Of a stretch of DNA of 64,000 nucleotides, positions 48,938 to 62,400 are shown piece after piece. The notes below the pieces were generated by a model. It searched no databases. It was not told the DNA's origin and saw only the letters and a list, made by a program, of their open reading frames with translations. The position numbers and the translations under genes are program-made. The stretch is from NCBI RefSeq assembly GCF_000150275.1, contig NW_002060943.1:6254299-6318298 (forward strand), given 5' to 3'. The stretch comes from Trichoplax adhaerens. Lineage: Eukaryota; Placozoa; Uniplacotomia; Trichoplacea; Trichoplacidae. The number at the start of each line of letters is the position of its first letter. Position 1 is the first letter of the stretch.

Positions 48938-50587
48938 CTCCGCGAGTAAGATTTGTAACTAACTTTAATATTAAAAATGCTGGGTATTTATACTGTAGAT
49001 ATTTCAGCTTGCACCTTTTGCCTTTTTGTGTTGTGGCATTTAACACATACATCCAATGACTAACTATGATAGCTATCGTTTACTTTACAACAGATGCATG
49101 CATATACGGTATATAGAATAAATTATTAGTCCGTCTTTTACAATATATAATCATGTACGGTATTACAAGACTACAAATACAAATCATCATATCCTAAGTA
49201 CTTATATAGATGATATGCTAATCATATACTTCACGCTCTATCCAATACCGAGTGTAACATACATCGTAATATCCAACACTATTTACAACACTTTAAGGGA
49301 CAGATCATCAAGGCCAATTACAATTAGAATTAACCCCCTTTCAAATTATTTATGCTTCGTATTGATGATACGGAATGACTTACTCGTGTGGAGTTATTTG
49401 TATATCACGCTTTAGAGCATTCAATTCGTACAGTTAGTCAAACTTTATACACGCCCTTTTGATGGCCCATTCTTAACGTTATTTGCCAATACAATCATTA
49501 TTTCGATGAAATTGCTGAATATTTTGCATGCCCTAATAACAATACTCTCAATCATTACCTCATGGAGAAAGCAATAATAATTAATATGATATAGTATAGC
49601 AAATAGGATTGATGAAAGAATAATAATAAACCTACAATGATGTGTATTATTAATGATGACAGCAAACGCTGGTACCTGCTAGCAGGTCCCTTCATTATGA
49701 TGACTATGCCATTGCCATCATTACATGAATCAACGCTGATCAACAAGCATAGAATCTTCCATCGCATCAATTAAACAAAATAGCCTTGAATACGTAATAG
49801 ATTGAGAATAAACTAGTGGGTCAAATACTTTAGTTAACATGGTTTTGACTGACGGCATCCATTGCTGAACAACAGCAAGTTACTCAAATTAAATCAACTA
49901 AACTTTATTTGCTATCGAATATCAAAATACTTTCATGGCTAGACCAAACATAACCTACCGACCAGAAATTCACGACAGTAGTACTAAACTGGTTGAATTG
50001 CTAGCTAAAATATTCCTATACGCCTTGAAAATTGCGATATTATCTTCTGTATAGACTCGCTGGTCGTAGAGACATTGTCTTACAAGTAGGCAGGCAGCCA
50101 TAGTCAATGGTTTAGGGGTCGCATAGCAACCGAATAAATTATATTAATTCGTTGCAAAGGAAGACAACGTTACTTTAGAGAATAATTAATTAGCCCAGCA
50201 GCCATTTCCCATTTTAAAAATTAGCTTAGTAATAAGAAGGATTATCAAATAATATTTAATGTCATTTTAAGACTACCTTAATACTTTAATTCACTTGTCG
50301 TCCGATAACATCGAATCTTCTTAAATTGAATTTTATTTTATTCATTGGTGGCCGCACTCCATACATTTATAAAGATCGTTGAATAAATTCAAGGTTAATA
50401 ACAGACTTACTGAATTATCCTGTTTTGTATTACTACCTACTATAAATTCTAGTGTTATCAATCGACGATTCAAATAGAATTTATATTCTTATCAACTTCA
50501 AGACAGGCTTTTGCTGAATGGTAAAATAAGATTAAATAAAATTATTAATTGATTGCCCAATAAGCTTGGAATGTACATACAGTAGTG

Positions 50588-53500
50588 ATGGATGCCACTA
50601 CCCAAAATATTGACATACAATCTACTAATAAAAAGTTAATGACTGATCGTGATGGTGGACAATCGCCAGATGTGAAAAGAGTCCATTCCAATCTTTCGGG
50701 AAGATCAAGTATAGCGGAAGATGCAGAGCCTATTAAGGGACAGGATGAAATTTTATATCCAGAGAATTATGGTAATGATGCTGATCATGCCGAAAATTCT
50801 CAAATTGGATCTCTAATGTTTACTGCCGAAGAATTGTATGCTGTAGAGGACGATGATCTTGCTGAGATGGATATCCAAGATCCATTGCTCCATAAGCAAT
50901 TACGTATTGATGCTATTTTATTAAATGATGAAGAAAATGGAGGTAGTCTCGATAGCGCTAGCGAACCAGCTAGTTCAGAAACGAAGCCAGACAATGTACA
51001 GGATGATGATAATGAAGATTTAGAATTTTTGAATACAATATTACAACTTGAAGATACGGAATTAAAGATGAAATTACATGCATTAAATAGAGGTATGCCA
51101 TCATACTCTAGAAGAAATTCATCACAAGTTGATGGTGCTAATTTCCGAAGTGGTAGCAATCTCAGTGGAAGCAGATTTCCTAGTCGTCGCTCATCTGTCA
51201 TTTCATCAATCACCGGATTTTCAAGTGAAATGTCGACGGTCGTTACAGATACCAGACAAGGTAATGAAGCCATTAACATGTTGTATGTTTCCAGTGCATA
51301 ATTATATCGTATTATAATTTTAATCAAAATTGTTAGCATAATAAAATTATACTAAAACTGTAAAATTGATCCTATACGAGTACATAGTCGAAAAATAATA
51401 ATCATGCGCTTGAACTGATATTTTTTAGTTCTAACTGTTAATTCGACTTCGCTTGTACCTGTCCACGATCTGGAAAATGCTGTGGAATTATTATTAGCTT
51501 CCGAAAGGGGCGATAGCGGTGAAGTAGTGGCCTTATTATTTAAAGATCACATTAATCCTAACGTATGCGGTAATAATAATAGAACACCATTGCACTGTGC
51601 AGCTGGATATGGCCACAAAGAAACAGTCGAGTCTTTATTGCAAGTATGTTTATGATCAGCAGACATGTCGATTAAGATACTGATATAAGCAAAAGGGATA
51701 TTAACCGGCATACCAGTCTATAAGTGTTACTTACTAATAGCCATGTTAGTTTTATGCCATTAAACTAAAATGAGTTACTTTTGAAATGGGCAGGCAAAAG
51801 CATTGGTAGACAGCAAAACCTCTAGTGGTAGAGCTGCTTTACACGAAGCATGCATCGGCGGTCATACACAAGTTGTTGAAGAACTCTTAAGACATGGTGC
51901 TTGTATGGATATTCAAGATGATCAAATGCATACTCCCATGCAGTTGGCAGCTTATAATGGAGAAGCAGACTGTGTAAAAGTATTGTTGGAGAAGGGTGCA
52001 AACGGTAAGCTAAAAAGCCAATACCTTCTGACTACGATACTATTTAAGGATGGCTAATTCTGATTTAGTACGAAAATAGAGAATTCAATTAGGATTACTT
52101 TTGCTAATTGTAACTTCAACGGATAGTACTAAATTTAATACTATTATAACACGTTACCCTACTCCATCTGTAGCTTATATAACAGACAATTTTGGTAGGA
52201 CTGCAGCTCATTTAGCAGCGACTAAGAATCATCCTGACGTGATGGAAGTGTTGATTACTAGTGGAATTAACATCGATAAACGTGATACTGCTGGAAGACA
52301 TCCTGCTCACTTAACTTGCATGCATGGCTCCTATCATGTATTGCAATTGTTGTATAAGTACGACGTGAATTTATATTGCATTGATCGAATTGGTGCCCAA
52401 CCAGCACATTATGCAGCAACGATAAGTAAATTAAATTGCTTAAAGTATTTGGTTGAAATAGCTGGTTGTGATCTCGATATACTCGACAATAATAAGAAAA
52501 CATTAGCTCATATGGTAAGTGAGAGTTACAAGATTATAACATTCGCATGTCGGCAGAAATAATTCAGTAAATGGGAATTAAAAATGGTTTACAATATCTT
52601 GCTGCTTTTAAGCAGTAATAGATTTCCGGATAAGCATAGGCTTCTACTTTGTACTGTATACCTGTATGACTGTTATTAGCTCAAAGATACTGAAGTTTGA
52701 TAATGAAGATTTCATAGTCTTTTTCTAACATCGTTTTAGGAATCGTTTAGGATAATGAAAGCTTTTGCTTTCCATTATTACTTTTAATAATGGAAAAATT
52801 CTTTACGGTTTATTGCTAGCTCTGATAGATTTAAAATAAGGGATAACCTATACTTCCTATTCTATTCAAGATAGTCTTAACAATATATTGCTAGATTTAA
52901 TAGATTCAAGACTGGGATAATTGTTGTGTATTTTCTGGAATAACATTAAAGACTATTCAAGATGAAACATAGTTTTTGCTATTTTATAGCTACCTTATAT
53001 GTAGATTGTAAAAGATTGAAGGAAAAGATCATTTTTCCTTAATGTGATGACTAGCTTAAGAGAGTCAAAAACTTAAGATTAAAAAGAAAAGTCATTGCTT
53101 AATATTACTGACTTTAAGACAGCAAAGGATTGTAGATGATTTTATAGGACTAATATTTAGGCGTTAAAAGATTTAAAGTGTGACATCAATAACGATTTAA
53201 ATGATGATATAGGCTGCTCAAAATGGATCAGTCGAATGTCTTCATTGGCTACTTGAGAAAGGTGCCGATCCTAATGTTACCGATCGTAAGTCTTGTAGAT
53301 GATAAAAGAGTTATTAATCAGGCAGGAATATTTTGATAGTAAAGAAAAATTTTCTTATGGCCTGTCTATTAGGCTTAGGGCAAACTCCAACTCATTTCGC
53401 AGCTTTAGGTGGCCATGCTGAGTGTTTTAACTGTCTATTAAATCATCATGGTGATCATACTGACGTTCGTAACCAAATCGGAGACAATGCAATAGATACT

Positions 53501-54026
53501 GCTCGTCGTGGTGGGCATCCACAAGTAATTACCAAAGCGGGTAATTGGATAATAATGAAATCTAAGCAAGAAAACTTAATTTTCTACAAAATATTCAGTA
53601 CTACAGTGATAGTGTTAGAATGATATTATCCTGCTCGATCTCATTCTAATATTAATAATTTATTCTATTTGTAGTGACGAATAAAATTAGATGTAGTCAG
53701 TGTGTTATTAAAGAGAAGAAATTGAAAGCTATTGAAGATTCTAGGCCTCCACCAGTTATTGCTAATATTTTAGAAAAGCGAACAACGATGTTTGACATGA
53801 AATCATTGAGGTAAGGGCTTAATTTTCTATCTATGTTTATCGTCGAATGGTAATCTCATATTAGGTTTTAATCATATCGGATTAAACATCATCATCACTT
53901 CCATTATTTAGTCCAGAGAAAAAATCAAGCAAGCAGAAAAGTTGTAAATCGTCGCAGTTACATAATAGCCGTAGCAAACACCGGCCACTGGCTGCAAAGT
54001 TTTATGGTCCAAGCTTATTAAATTAA
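50588..54026 (+). CDS. Ankyrin-repeat protein with acidic/serine-rich N terminus, eight exons
   Basis: Exons: 50588-51260, 51429-51643, 51794-52004, 52174-52514, 53213-53285, 53379-53540, 53675-53810 and 53912-54026. Phases close to 641 aa. Residues 1-224 lack a known domain: acidic (DDDLAEMD, QDDDNEDLEFL) with Ser/Arg stretches (RRNSSQ, SRRSSVISS) that look like phosphorylation sites. Residues 240-550 hold about nine ankyrin repeats (TPLHCAAGYGH, AALHEACIGGH, TPMQLAAYNGE, TAAHLAATKNH, HPAHLTCMHGS, QPAHYAATISK, TLAHMAAQNGS, TPTHFAALGGH, NAIDTARRGGH). The tail (559-641) is basic with one CxxC (RCSQCV) and ends in KFYGPSLLN. Ankyrin repeats bind proteins; no enzyme domain is present. Some repeats (ECLHWLLEKGADPNVTD) recall ANKRD42, but I cannot assign an ortholog. 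The ATG is preceded by one in-frame GTG. Confidence 0.88.
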
Positions 54027-56455
54027 AATTTTGCAATCTAAATGTATTTATTTGCCAACACTTTATTATTGAATCTGCCTGCCTCTGATGTATGCTTTGC
54101 AAAATACTATCGTTGCTTTTGACTAAGAAAAAAATTTTCAATTTTATATAGACGGATGCTATTGTTTGTCATCTTTAAAAGGTTTTACTTTTAACAGAAA
54201 TGACCATTCAGTAGTTGCCTATAACTACAAATTTATAATTATTTTAATTAGGTAAAATTAAGTGATGTTCAATAAGCGAATTTTAAAGAAGATATTAAAA
54301 TAATAAGACAATTTATTTGATTTATTCTTGCCGTTATTGACAAATTGCTCGTGATATAAATTAAATACGTGGTATATTTCTATTTCTAATCATAATGAGG
54401 GGTTAGGAAATATGAGATGTGAAGTCGAAATATTGGATAACAAATCCGTATTTTAGTGCAGAATCTCGATAATCTTTCCAGTGATTTACTTTACAAACTA
54501 TAATAACGATTTTAATGATGATTACTGCTACGATCACTGGATACTAGGAGGCCAAGGGTTCTCACAGGAAATAGAAATACCCTTTTTATCATAGAAGTAG
54601 GGACCATAATTGCTCCAAAACACTAATATAACTTCAACTGCCTGTATAGTCACAATTCCTCCTGGCATTCGCCAACAACTCGTTTTATAATCTACTCGCA
54701 ATGCACCATAAGGTAATCTGCTACATCTAAAACTGTACAGTACTATACAACATTATTAATACAGTATACTGTAGATAGTGTTAAGTTACATCAGGTAACT
54801 ATCAGAATATAGCAGTACGATTAGAAATACTTATCAATTACTGGTTACGAAAGCAACAAATCCCTTCCCAAGAAACTATTAGTGATGGTAAAATGGCTGA
54901 AGAAGTATTAGCCCTGTTAGAACTCTAAGCCAAGATATCGAATCTTATCCCACATAAGCTAGCTGTTGCTGTCTCTAAATTCCACATGTAGCATCCACAA
55001 TGTTGGGGTAGTTTCATAGTATGTATATTGTTTTACAATATCAAAGTGTTGTACAAAAGAAAATCGTGGCATTAAACCTCTTAAAAAACTGAAAAATCAA
55101 CTGAAGATGCAACCAAACCATCTAAAAACTGTCGAAATACGATTGGATAGTGCGAAATTATTAGTCACTCTTAAACTCTATTCAACTATAACTGCTTGTT
55201 GCTTTCAAAATTTGGTTATATCATAGCTTGGCTCTATTCTTTCTTATACAAAAGGGGCTATAAAGGTGGATGTACAACGAGAATAGACTTTTTGTTTCTG
55301 GATGTAGTTATTCTATTCCTCATTATTCAATGAGTTCTTGCATTTCTAGCCACACTTGGCCGAAAGGATAGCAGGCGTCCATATAAATAAAGAATCCTCC
55401 GAGAAGAGAACCTATCAGCTTGAAGATTCCTCTAGACGACGTGTTGTAATGTAAATAAATCTAGCGCTAATCCACTTCCCTTCTTCTCACTAGAAAGTGC
55501 TTAGGCGGCATATTTTCAGGTGCCAACGCATCAGTTTGGAAAAAACATTTTATCGACAGTTTCCGGTCCATTACCTTTTGATACATAATCATCAACGTTG
55601 CCAACGTCTCTCGCTATTTCTAACGCTGTGTTTTTTCGAGTCTTATTTTTCTATTGAAACAGACTTAGTGTTCTACTAGGATGAAATTATGATAATTTAG
55701 GAGTCATTCAATTAGATCATTTGGTGGATAACATGTTACGAATACAATATTTTAAAAGAAATTTGATTATCAATAATAACATTGTTCTATTCTTATGCAA
55801 AAGTGCCAACTCATCATTTTTCTGTTGAATTAGCCATACATCGAGTTTAATTAACGTTTTGTCAATCCTATTAATGCCATCACTGACATTCTTCAGCTTG
55901 AATTTTACGATCATCAACTATACTTCTGCGTTAGAGTGATCGTGTTGATAATTATATCACTTCGTCATACTATCGGCTGGAAACGTTGTATACGATAGTT
56001 TAAATAATCGATTGATTGAATAACCAATTCGATCATTTTAATAACTCCCACACCTATTTTGACGTCAGGCAAAGCAAACAATTTTGGTCTATAACTATTT
56101 CTAATCCAGCAATTGATTAGGCGGTGGACATTCTGTGATCGCATTCGTTGACGGTGGTGAAATCAAAAGGATTGATTTCGATAAGGAAAATTCCCACAAG
56201 ATACAGTAAGATCGATAAAAATGAAATGATACCTTAATAAGGAGATTAGTCAACATCTCTGACGATAGCTAGTCTTAAAAGATACAAATCTTTCTTTGTG
56301 TAAAATAATCTATTCAAGGAGAAATTTATAGCTTATCATGCTTCCGTGATAACCTACTATTTTAGATGTATTACTTTCGCTAACTATTTTGACTACTGAC
56401 TAAGTAAAGGCCTTGTCATGCTTTCATGTAGAACATAAGATAGCCTGTAAGAATC
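54027..56455. other. Intergenic DNA between ankyrin gene and Dicer
   Basis: No exon supported. AT-rich, with short unsupported open frames on both strands (for example 55497-55679 and 55717-55917). It should include the ankyrin 3' UTR and the Dicer promoter. Confidence 0.55.
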
Positions 56456-59400
56456 ATGGAGAAATCAAGCCACAATGCAGAAGAAATTCAACCTCGTCCA
56501 TACCAATGCGAATTGTTGGACACTGCCTTAAAAAGTAATACGATAGTTTGCTTAAGTACTGGCAGTGGTAAAACTTTTATTGCTGTCATGCTGATAAAAA
56601 GGTTACAACATGAAATATCGGTCATGCCGTTGGAGCAAGGAGGAAAGAAAACATTTTTCTTGGTCAATACAGGTAAAGCAGAAGCTTCTTTTATTTCTAT
56701 AGAGATTAGATAAATCGACGATTGCTACCTCCTCGCACCATTAAGTTAAGGTTTATAGAATTCAACTCTTAAATCATATTTATTATAAAAATGCAGCCAT
56801 ACGGTACTCTAAAGTAGAGTTACCGTAATCTAATTCTATCAATTAGATTGTCCTCGAATATATCCATTTTCACGTTAAATGACTGTAAGATGGATATTTG
56901 CTTCGCCATTGACGATACTTAGAATTGTAGACTGTTTCTCATTCTATCCAATCAAAACTAAAAATTCACATTTCTAACTTAGGCGGCAGTTGTAACAAGC
57001 AATATCAAGTCCATATTTTTTGCCTAGTACGCAAAAATTAAATCTATGATGAATTTAATATGTTTATTGACTCACTAACGGCTAAAAAATTTCTTTAAGT
57101 CATGAACTAAAGCTTGAAATGATTGCACGATACAGGATTTAGATAATCTAAACTATATCGAAATTTTTTAAATATTGCACAAATCTTGTAAGATAAAATG
57201 GAAGTTGTAGATAAATGACTCTTTCACTCACTTACGATGACTAATAAGAATCAACAGCCTATCTGTCATCAATTTCGAATTAAATCTAAAATATCAATCT
57301 AAAATCAACTAGAAGATGTTTGCTTTAGAGCAATAGCAATATAAGGTCTTAATATACTTTCCTACAATTCCATCCGTTAAGATAGCCACCTGATATTGTA
57401 GAATATTTTAAACATTAATTTAGCTGTATCCAATACTTGTCAATTGAAAGACAATCTTTCAATACTTACTGGCGGTTAATATAAAAGGTGCACTTTCTTT
57501 GTAGCCGATACTTTCCTATATCATAATTAGCATGATCATCTTGATTACCTAAGTAAATAAGTAGTCAGACATAATTCGGTATTGATTAAAAGATGCAAAT
57601 CTAATCTCCCCTAATTTATTGTTCAGAAGGTATCAGTAGGATTAGATGTTACTGAATAAAGATGTAAACAATCGCTAAGTATAATGACGGTTAAAACATG
57701 AAAATTTTAACGCAATCCAATAGTTATGATCAGTTTGAGGTGGTACATACTCAAAGAACGGCAATTTAATTCAATTCAATAGTTAAATATGGGATGATTA
57801 GATACTCTGAAATACGGATTTTAAATCTAATTTAATAGTATCGATAAATATGGTATGATTAGCTACTCCGAAATAATAGAGTTTAAATCGAATTCAATAG
57901 TTATACATGGTTAGATATCGTACTCTGAAAAATAGAATTTAAATCTAATTTAATAGTTATAGATGATTGGATATATTATAAAAATAGAAATCTGAATCTA
58001 ATTCAGGAGATAAATACGATATGATAAGGTACTCCGAAACAAGGGAATTTAATCGCATTTAACAGTTATAGATGATTAGATATATCATAAAATAAGGGAA
58101 ATTTCAAGCTATAGTCTGACACGAGACATAAAAATGAAATCTAAACCCGATTCAATAGCTACAGTTGATTCGATGCAGCAATAAGGTGAAAGTTTAAAAT
58201 CTAATCTAATTCAACAGTAGAGGTCAATGGCCTCAGCAAAAAATAAAAATTTAACTCCATTCAATACAGTACTGTAGTTGGAAACGATTATGTACATACT
58301 GTAAAGAAAGAAAACTCAACACTTTTTTATGATTATATATGATTATATACTGTAAAACACGAAAATTGAACTCAAGCAAATCCATTATTAGGCAGGAATA
58401 ACATTACATATTGCAAATATAAAAATAGAACACAATTAAATACTTACCGTAGTAACCAAGCGTAATTAGACGGGATAAAATTAGAACGAGCTTAATTAAT
58501 AATAAGCTTATACTATATATCGTATATAAATATAATTTAATATCTCAAAAATATGAAGATTTAGCTAATTAAATTACTTATTAGATATGAATCATATGAT
58601 TAGATAGCGCAGAAATGAAAATGCAATTTAATGTCTAATAGCCTGATAGAATTAGATACTGAACTACTGAAGATGTTTTAAGTTGGGATATCTTTAGTAT
58701 GCATAACAGCTATATTACATTTCTCTCGATAATATCGAATAAGAAATTTCTCTCTCCTCTTCAATAAACACTGATAGAAATTTGATAGAAAAAAGCGTAA
58801 TAGTGTTCTGAGCCAGGACAATTCCAGCCCAGGGTGAAAAACGCAAATAAAAATTTGTATTCAGTTTACATTAGTCATCACAACCAGCAACTGAAATTAT
58901 CTTAATACTCTAGAATTAAAAGTAGTAAGATTAAAAAGCAATTGATTTATACTTAACATTTTACTAATCATAAAATAAGGTTAAAGTGATTGTCATCCAG
59001 TCATTAGTTTCAATAATAAACTTAGTTACGTATTAGTAGAAAGGACTGTATTTACTATTCTCCCATTTCTGTGTACAAGTATAGTAGACAACCCATTTTA
59101 AGTAGATTTTATCACTGCTATCAAGTGCAATCTTAAACTGGAGCTATCTATCAACAAGAATACAGGGCAGTGCACTAAGGAGTAGTTTACTGATTATTTT
59201 GAGAGCATAACTGCCACTGCTATATGGTTTCCTGTCCAACTGGAAACTATCTGCTCATTGGAATGCAGTGCATCAAGATGTAAACTATGATTAATGCGGT
59301 ATTAAGATCGTCTGATCTACTATCGTGTACACACGAAAGTGCTTATTTTTGTTGACTATCTGATCTATTCTTATATTGTTTTGATTGGAAAATAACCATT

Positions 59401-62400
59401 ATCTCTCATGACTACAAATTGATATTTTAGCATGATGGAAGAGTCCCCAATACCTTTAATGCACAATACTAGTCGAAAATATGTATAAAAACTATAAAAT
59501 CACCCATTCATATTTTATAATCATTAATTTATTTGCTAAAACGGCAGCATTATCGTTAATATCAACTAGATAGGAAAGAGCATAAACTGAATATTCTAGA
59601 AAAGGAAATATTGACGGACATTAATAAATTATAGTATGAGTCAGCAATTAAAGTTGCTCAGACAGCTAACAAATTTTACTAAGTGTAAGCGAACAAAACC
59701 ATAATTTCATTCAAAATTATTCTATTAGTATACTGACCTCATATTAACACATTACTGTTGTTGTTTTTCTATGGGCATACCCAGTTGCATTGGTGAGACA
59801 GCAAAGTAAGGTATTAGAGAAACATACCAATTTAAAAATTGGCAACTATGCTGGCGAAGATGGCGTGGATTTATGGAAACAGCCAAAATGGAAGGAGGAA
59901 CTGGAATCTCATCAAGTTCTGGTCATGACAGCAGCTATCTTACTGCAAATTTTACAACATGGCTACATTAAAGTCAGTCATATTAATTTGCTAATATTCG
60001 ATGAGTGCCATCAAGCTGTAGGTAGGCATGTTTATGCCCAGATTATGCGAGATTATGTCCATACTGAAGATGCAATAAGGCGTCCAATCATATTTGGCCT
60101 TACAGCATCAGTAATTCATGGGAAATGCAAGGAAAGTCAAATTGAGCTCAAGATTAAGCAATTAGAATCATTAATGTTGAGTCGCGTAGCTACCACAACA
60201 TTTCAACAAAATTTATCTAAATATAGTACAAAACCTCAAGAGGATTTAGTCTTTTTTCGTCAATCTGATGTAGATAAATTTGGCTTAAAGTCAAAATTAA
60301 GCTATTTATTGGACGATGTTACCATCCACAAAGAATATTGGAGTAAAAGCCGTGATGAAGAATACCTACATGACTATAATAGGCTTCAATTGCACACTCG
60401 AATTATAGAAAGTGCTCACAAAGATTGTATTTCAGTATACGAAGAGCTAGGTGAGTTTGGTTTGCATATTATGATCAAATCTCTTATTACCCAGTTTGAA
60501 GGTCTAAAAGTTGGTATCAATCGATATGAAATTAAGATATTACAGCTAATCTTGAGAAATTTAAAGCAAATTCAAGAGAATGTTATAGATGTCGATGGTA
60601 GTAATTGGAAATCTGTCTATTCTCATCCCAAGATATTTTTACTTTTAAACGTCTTGCAAAAGTATCAAGCCAATCTAAAGGATAATATCAAGGAATTTTG
60701 CGGTATAATTTTCGTTGAAAAACGTTGCATAGCTACGGTTTTAAGCCAGATATTGAATACCTTAGCGGATTTAATGCCTTCAACGTGGTCATTATTTAAA
60801 TGCGGTTTTGTAATTGGCCATGGTACAAAAGTAAGCTCTAATCAAGTCATGACCAATATGACGAATCGGCAGCAGGCTTGTAACATTAATAAATTTCGCC
60901 AGCATCAGATTAATTTATTAATAGCAACTAATGTTATTGAAGAGGGTATCGACATTCCTAAATGTAACATCGTTATTCGTTTTAACGAAATTAAAACATT
61001 TAGCTCGTATATGCAATCTAAAGGTAGAGCCCGAGCTAAATTGTCTCATTTTATTATCATGATTGACGAAAAGGATAAGAAAATGAAATTAAATCAAATA
61101 CAATATTGGTCTAAGCTTGAACAGTATTTGCAACAACACTGCCATAACAGGGAAGCTGCCAAAGAAATGATTGATTTTCTATCCAATTTAGAATTCGAGT
61201 TATCACCACCTTTCGAAATTAAATCTACTGGGGCTAAGCTAACCGTGCATAATTGTATTCAGCTTTTAAATTGGTTAGTTCAGTATTTAAAGTGGTGCTA
61301 ATGAAGTGATTAGATATATCTAGCGGTTTAATTGTTACTGTAAGGATAAACTCTCCTGTTATAGAAAGATAAATTATTTCTTACACTACCACTGCTAATA
61401 TCTGTAAGAATTAAAATATCATTTTTAATAACTAATATTTTCCTGATTGCTTTCATCAAGGTATTGCAGCTCACTACCAAGAGACATATACACGCCAGCA
61501 TCACCGCTTGTGAAATTTGATGAGTTAGGGCTTGAGAGCTATAGAGCAACTATTACGATGCCTAGTTGCTCACCTCTAACTAGTAGTATTTCGGTGAGAA
61601 TAAGAGATTTTAAGATATACGTACTGTTATTGTATATAGTAGAATTTATCCTCGGTTATCCAGTTAATCAATATTTGAGGTACTATCTTACTCGTCATCG
61701 TTAATTATAGCATGGCTAATAATGATGTTTTAATTTTCTCAATAAACATTAAGATACCTATGTCTCATATCATCATTAGTGTTAGCATAGCATGTAGTCG
61801 CCATTTAAACTGCTAAAGGAAATAAACTTCAAAGCATATGATTTCTAGATCAATTATAGCTTGGCGTTTTTAATCTACTAAACTTTGAACCATCAGTATT
61901 CCGTGCTATCATCAACTCTAGCCGTATAGATGTCTCTTAGTCTGTTAAAGGAATTTAGCTTTAAAATATGCGTTTTCTCGGTGGATTACAACACAACCAA
62001 TTTTTTTCTCCTAAGAGAAATCGAAATTTGAAACACTTCTATTCCATATCCTCCTCAGCTATATTATAGTGTATTATTGTTTGCAGTCTTGCCAAAACCT
62101 CAACCACAATAGTCATTACATTCAATATCATCATTACCTGTCTTATAAAATCATGTTTAAATATTCTATCGTTGTAGTATTATTCCGATAGCATTTTGCT
62201 AACTCGTGTCCATCATTTCTCTTGACTGTTAGGGGCCATATATGAAAAATAAGAAAGCTGCCAAAATGGAAACGGCTTTCATCGTATGCAAAGAATTATA
62301 TAAAATTGGGCAATTTAATGATCATCTTATTCCTGCAAATTATCTCGTAGCAGAGGTATCAAAAGATGATGAAGATATCAATAACGAAAATGAAGACTCT

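Larger units (their letters stand above)
44886..50587. other. Gene-poor intergenic region upstream of the ORP and ankyrin genes
   Basis: 5.7 kb between two divergent genes. It contains two local duplications (about 46700-46920 and 48618-48937), one doubtful minus-strand exon (47883-48005) and scattered TACTGTA words. No complete gene can be supported. Confidence 0.55.

Noticed and set aside
50800-51339. 179-codon minus-strand frame
   Set aside because: Antisense shadow of exon 1 of the ankyrin gene.
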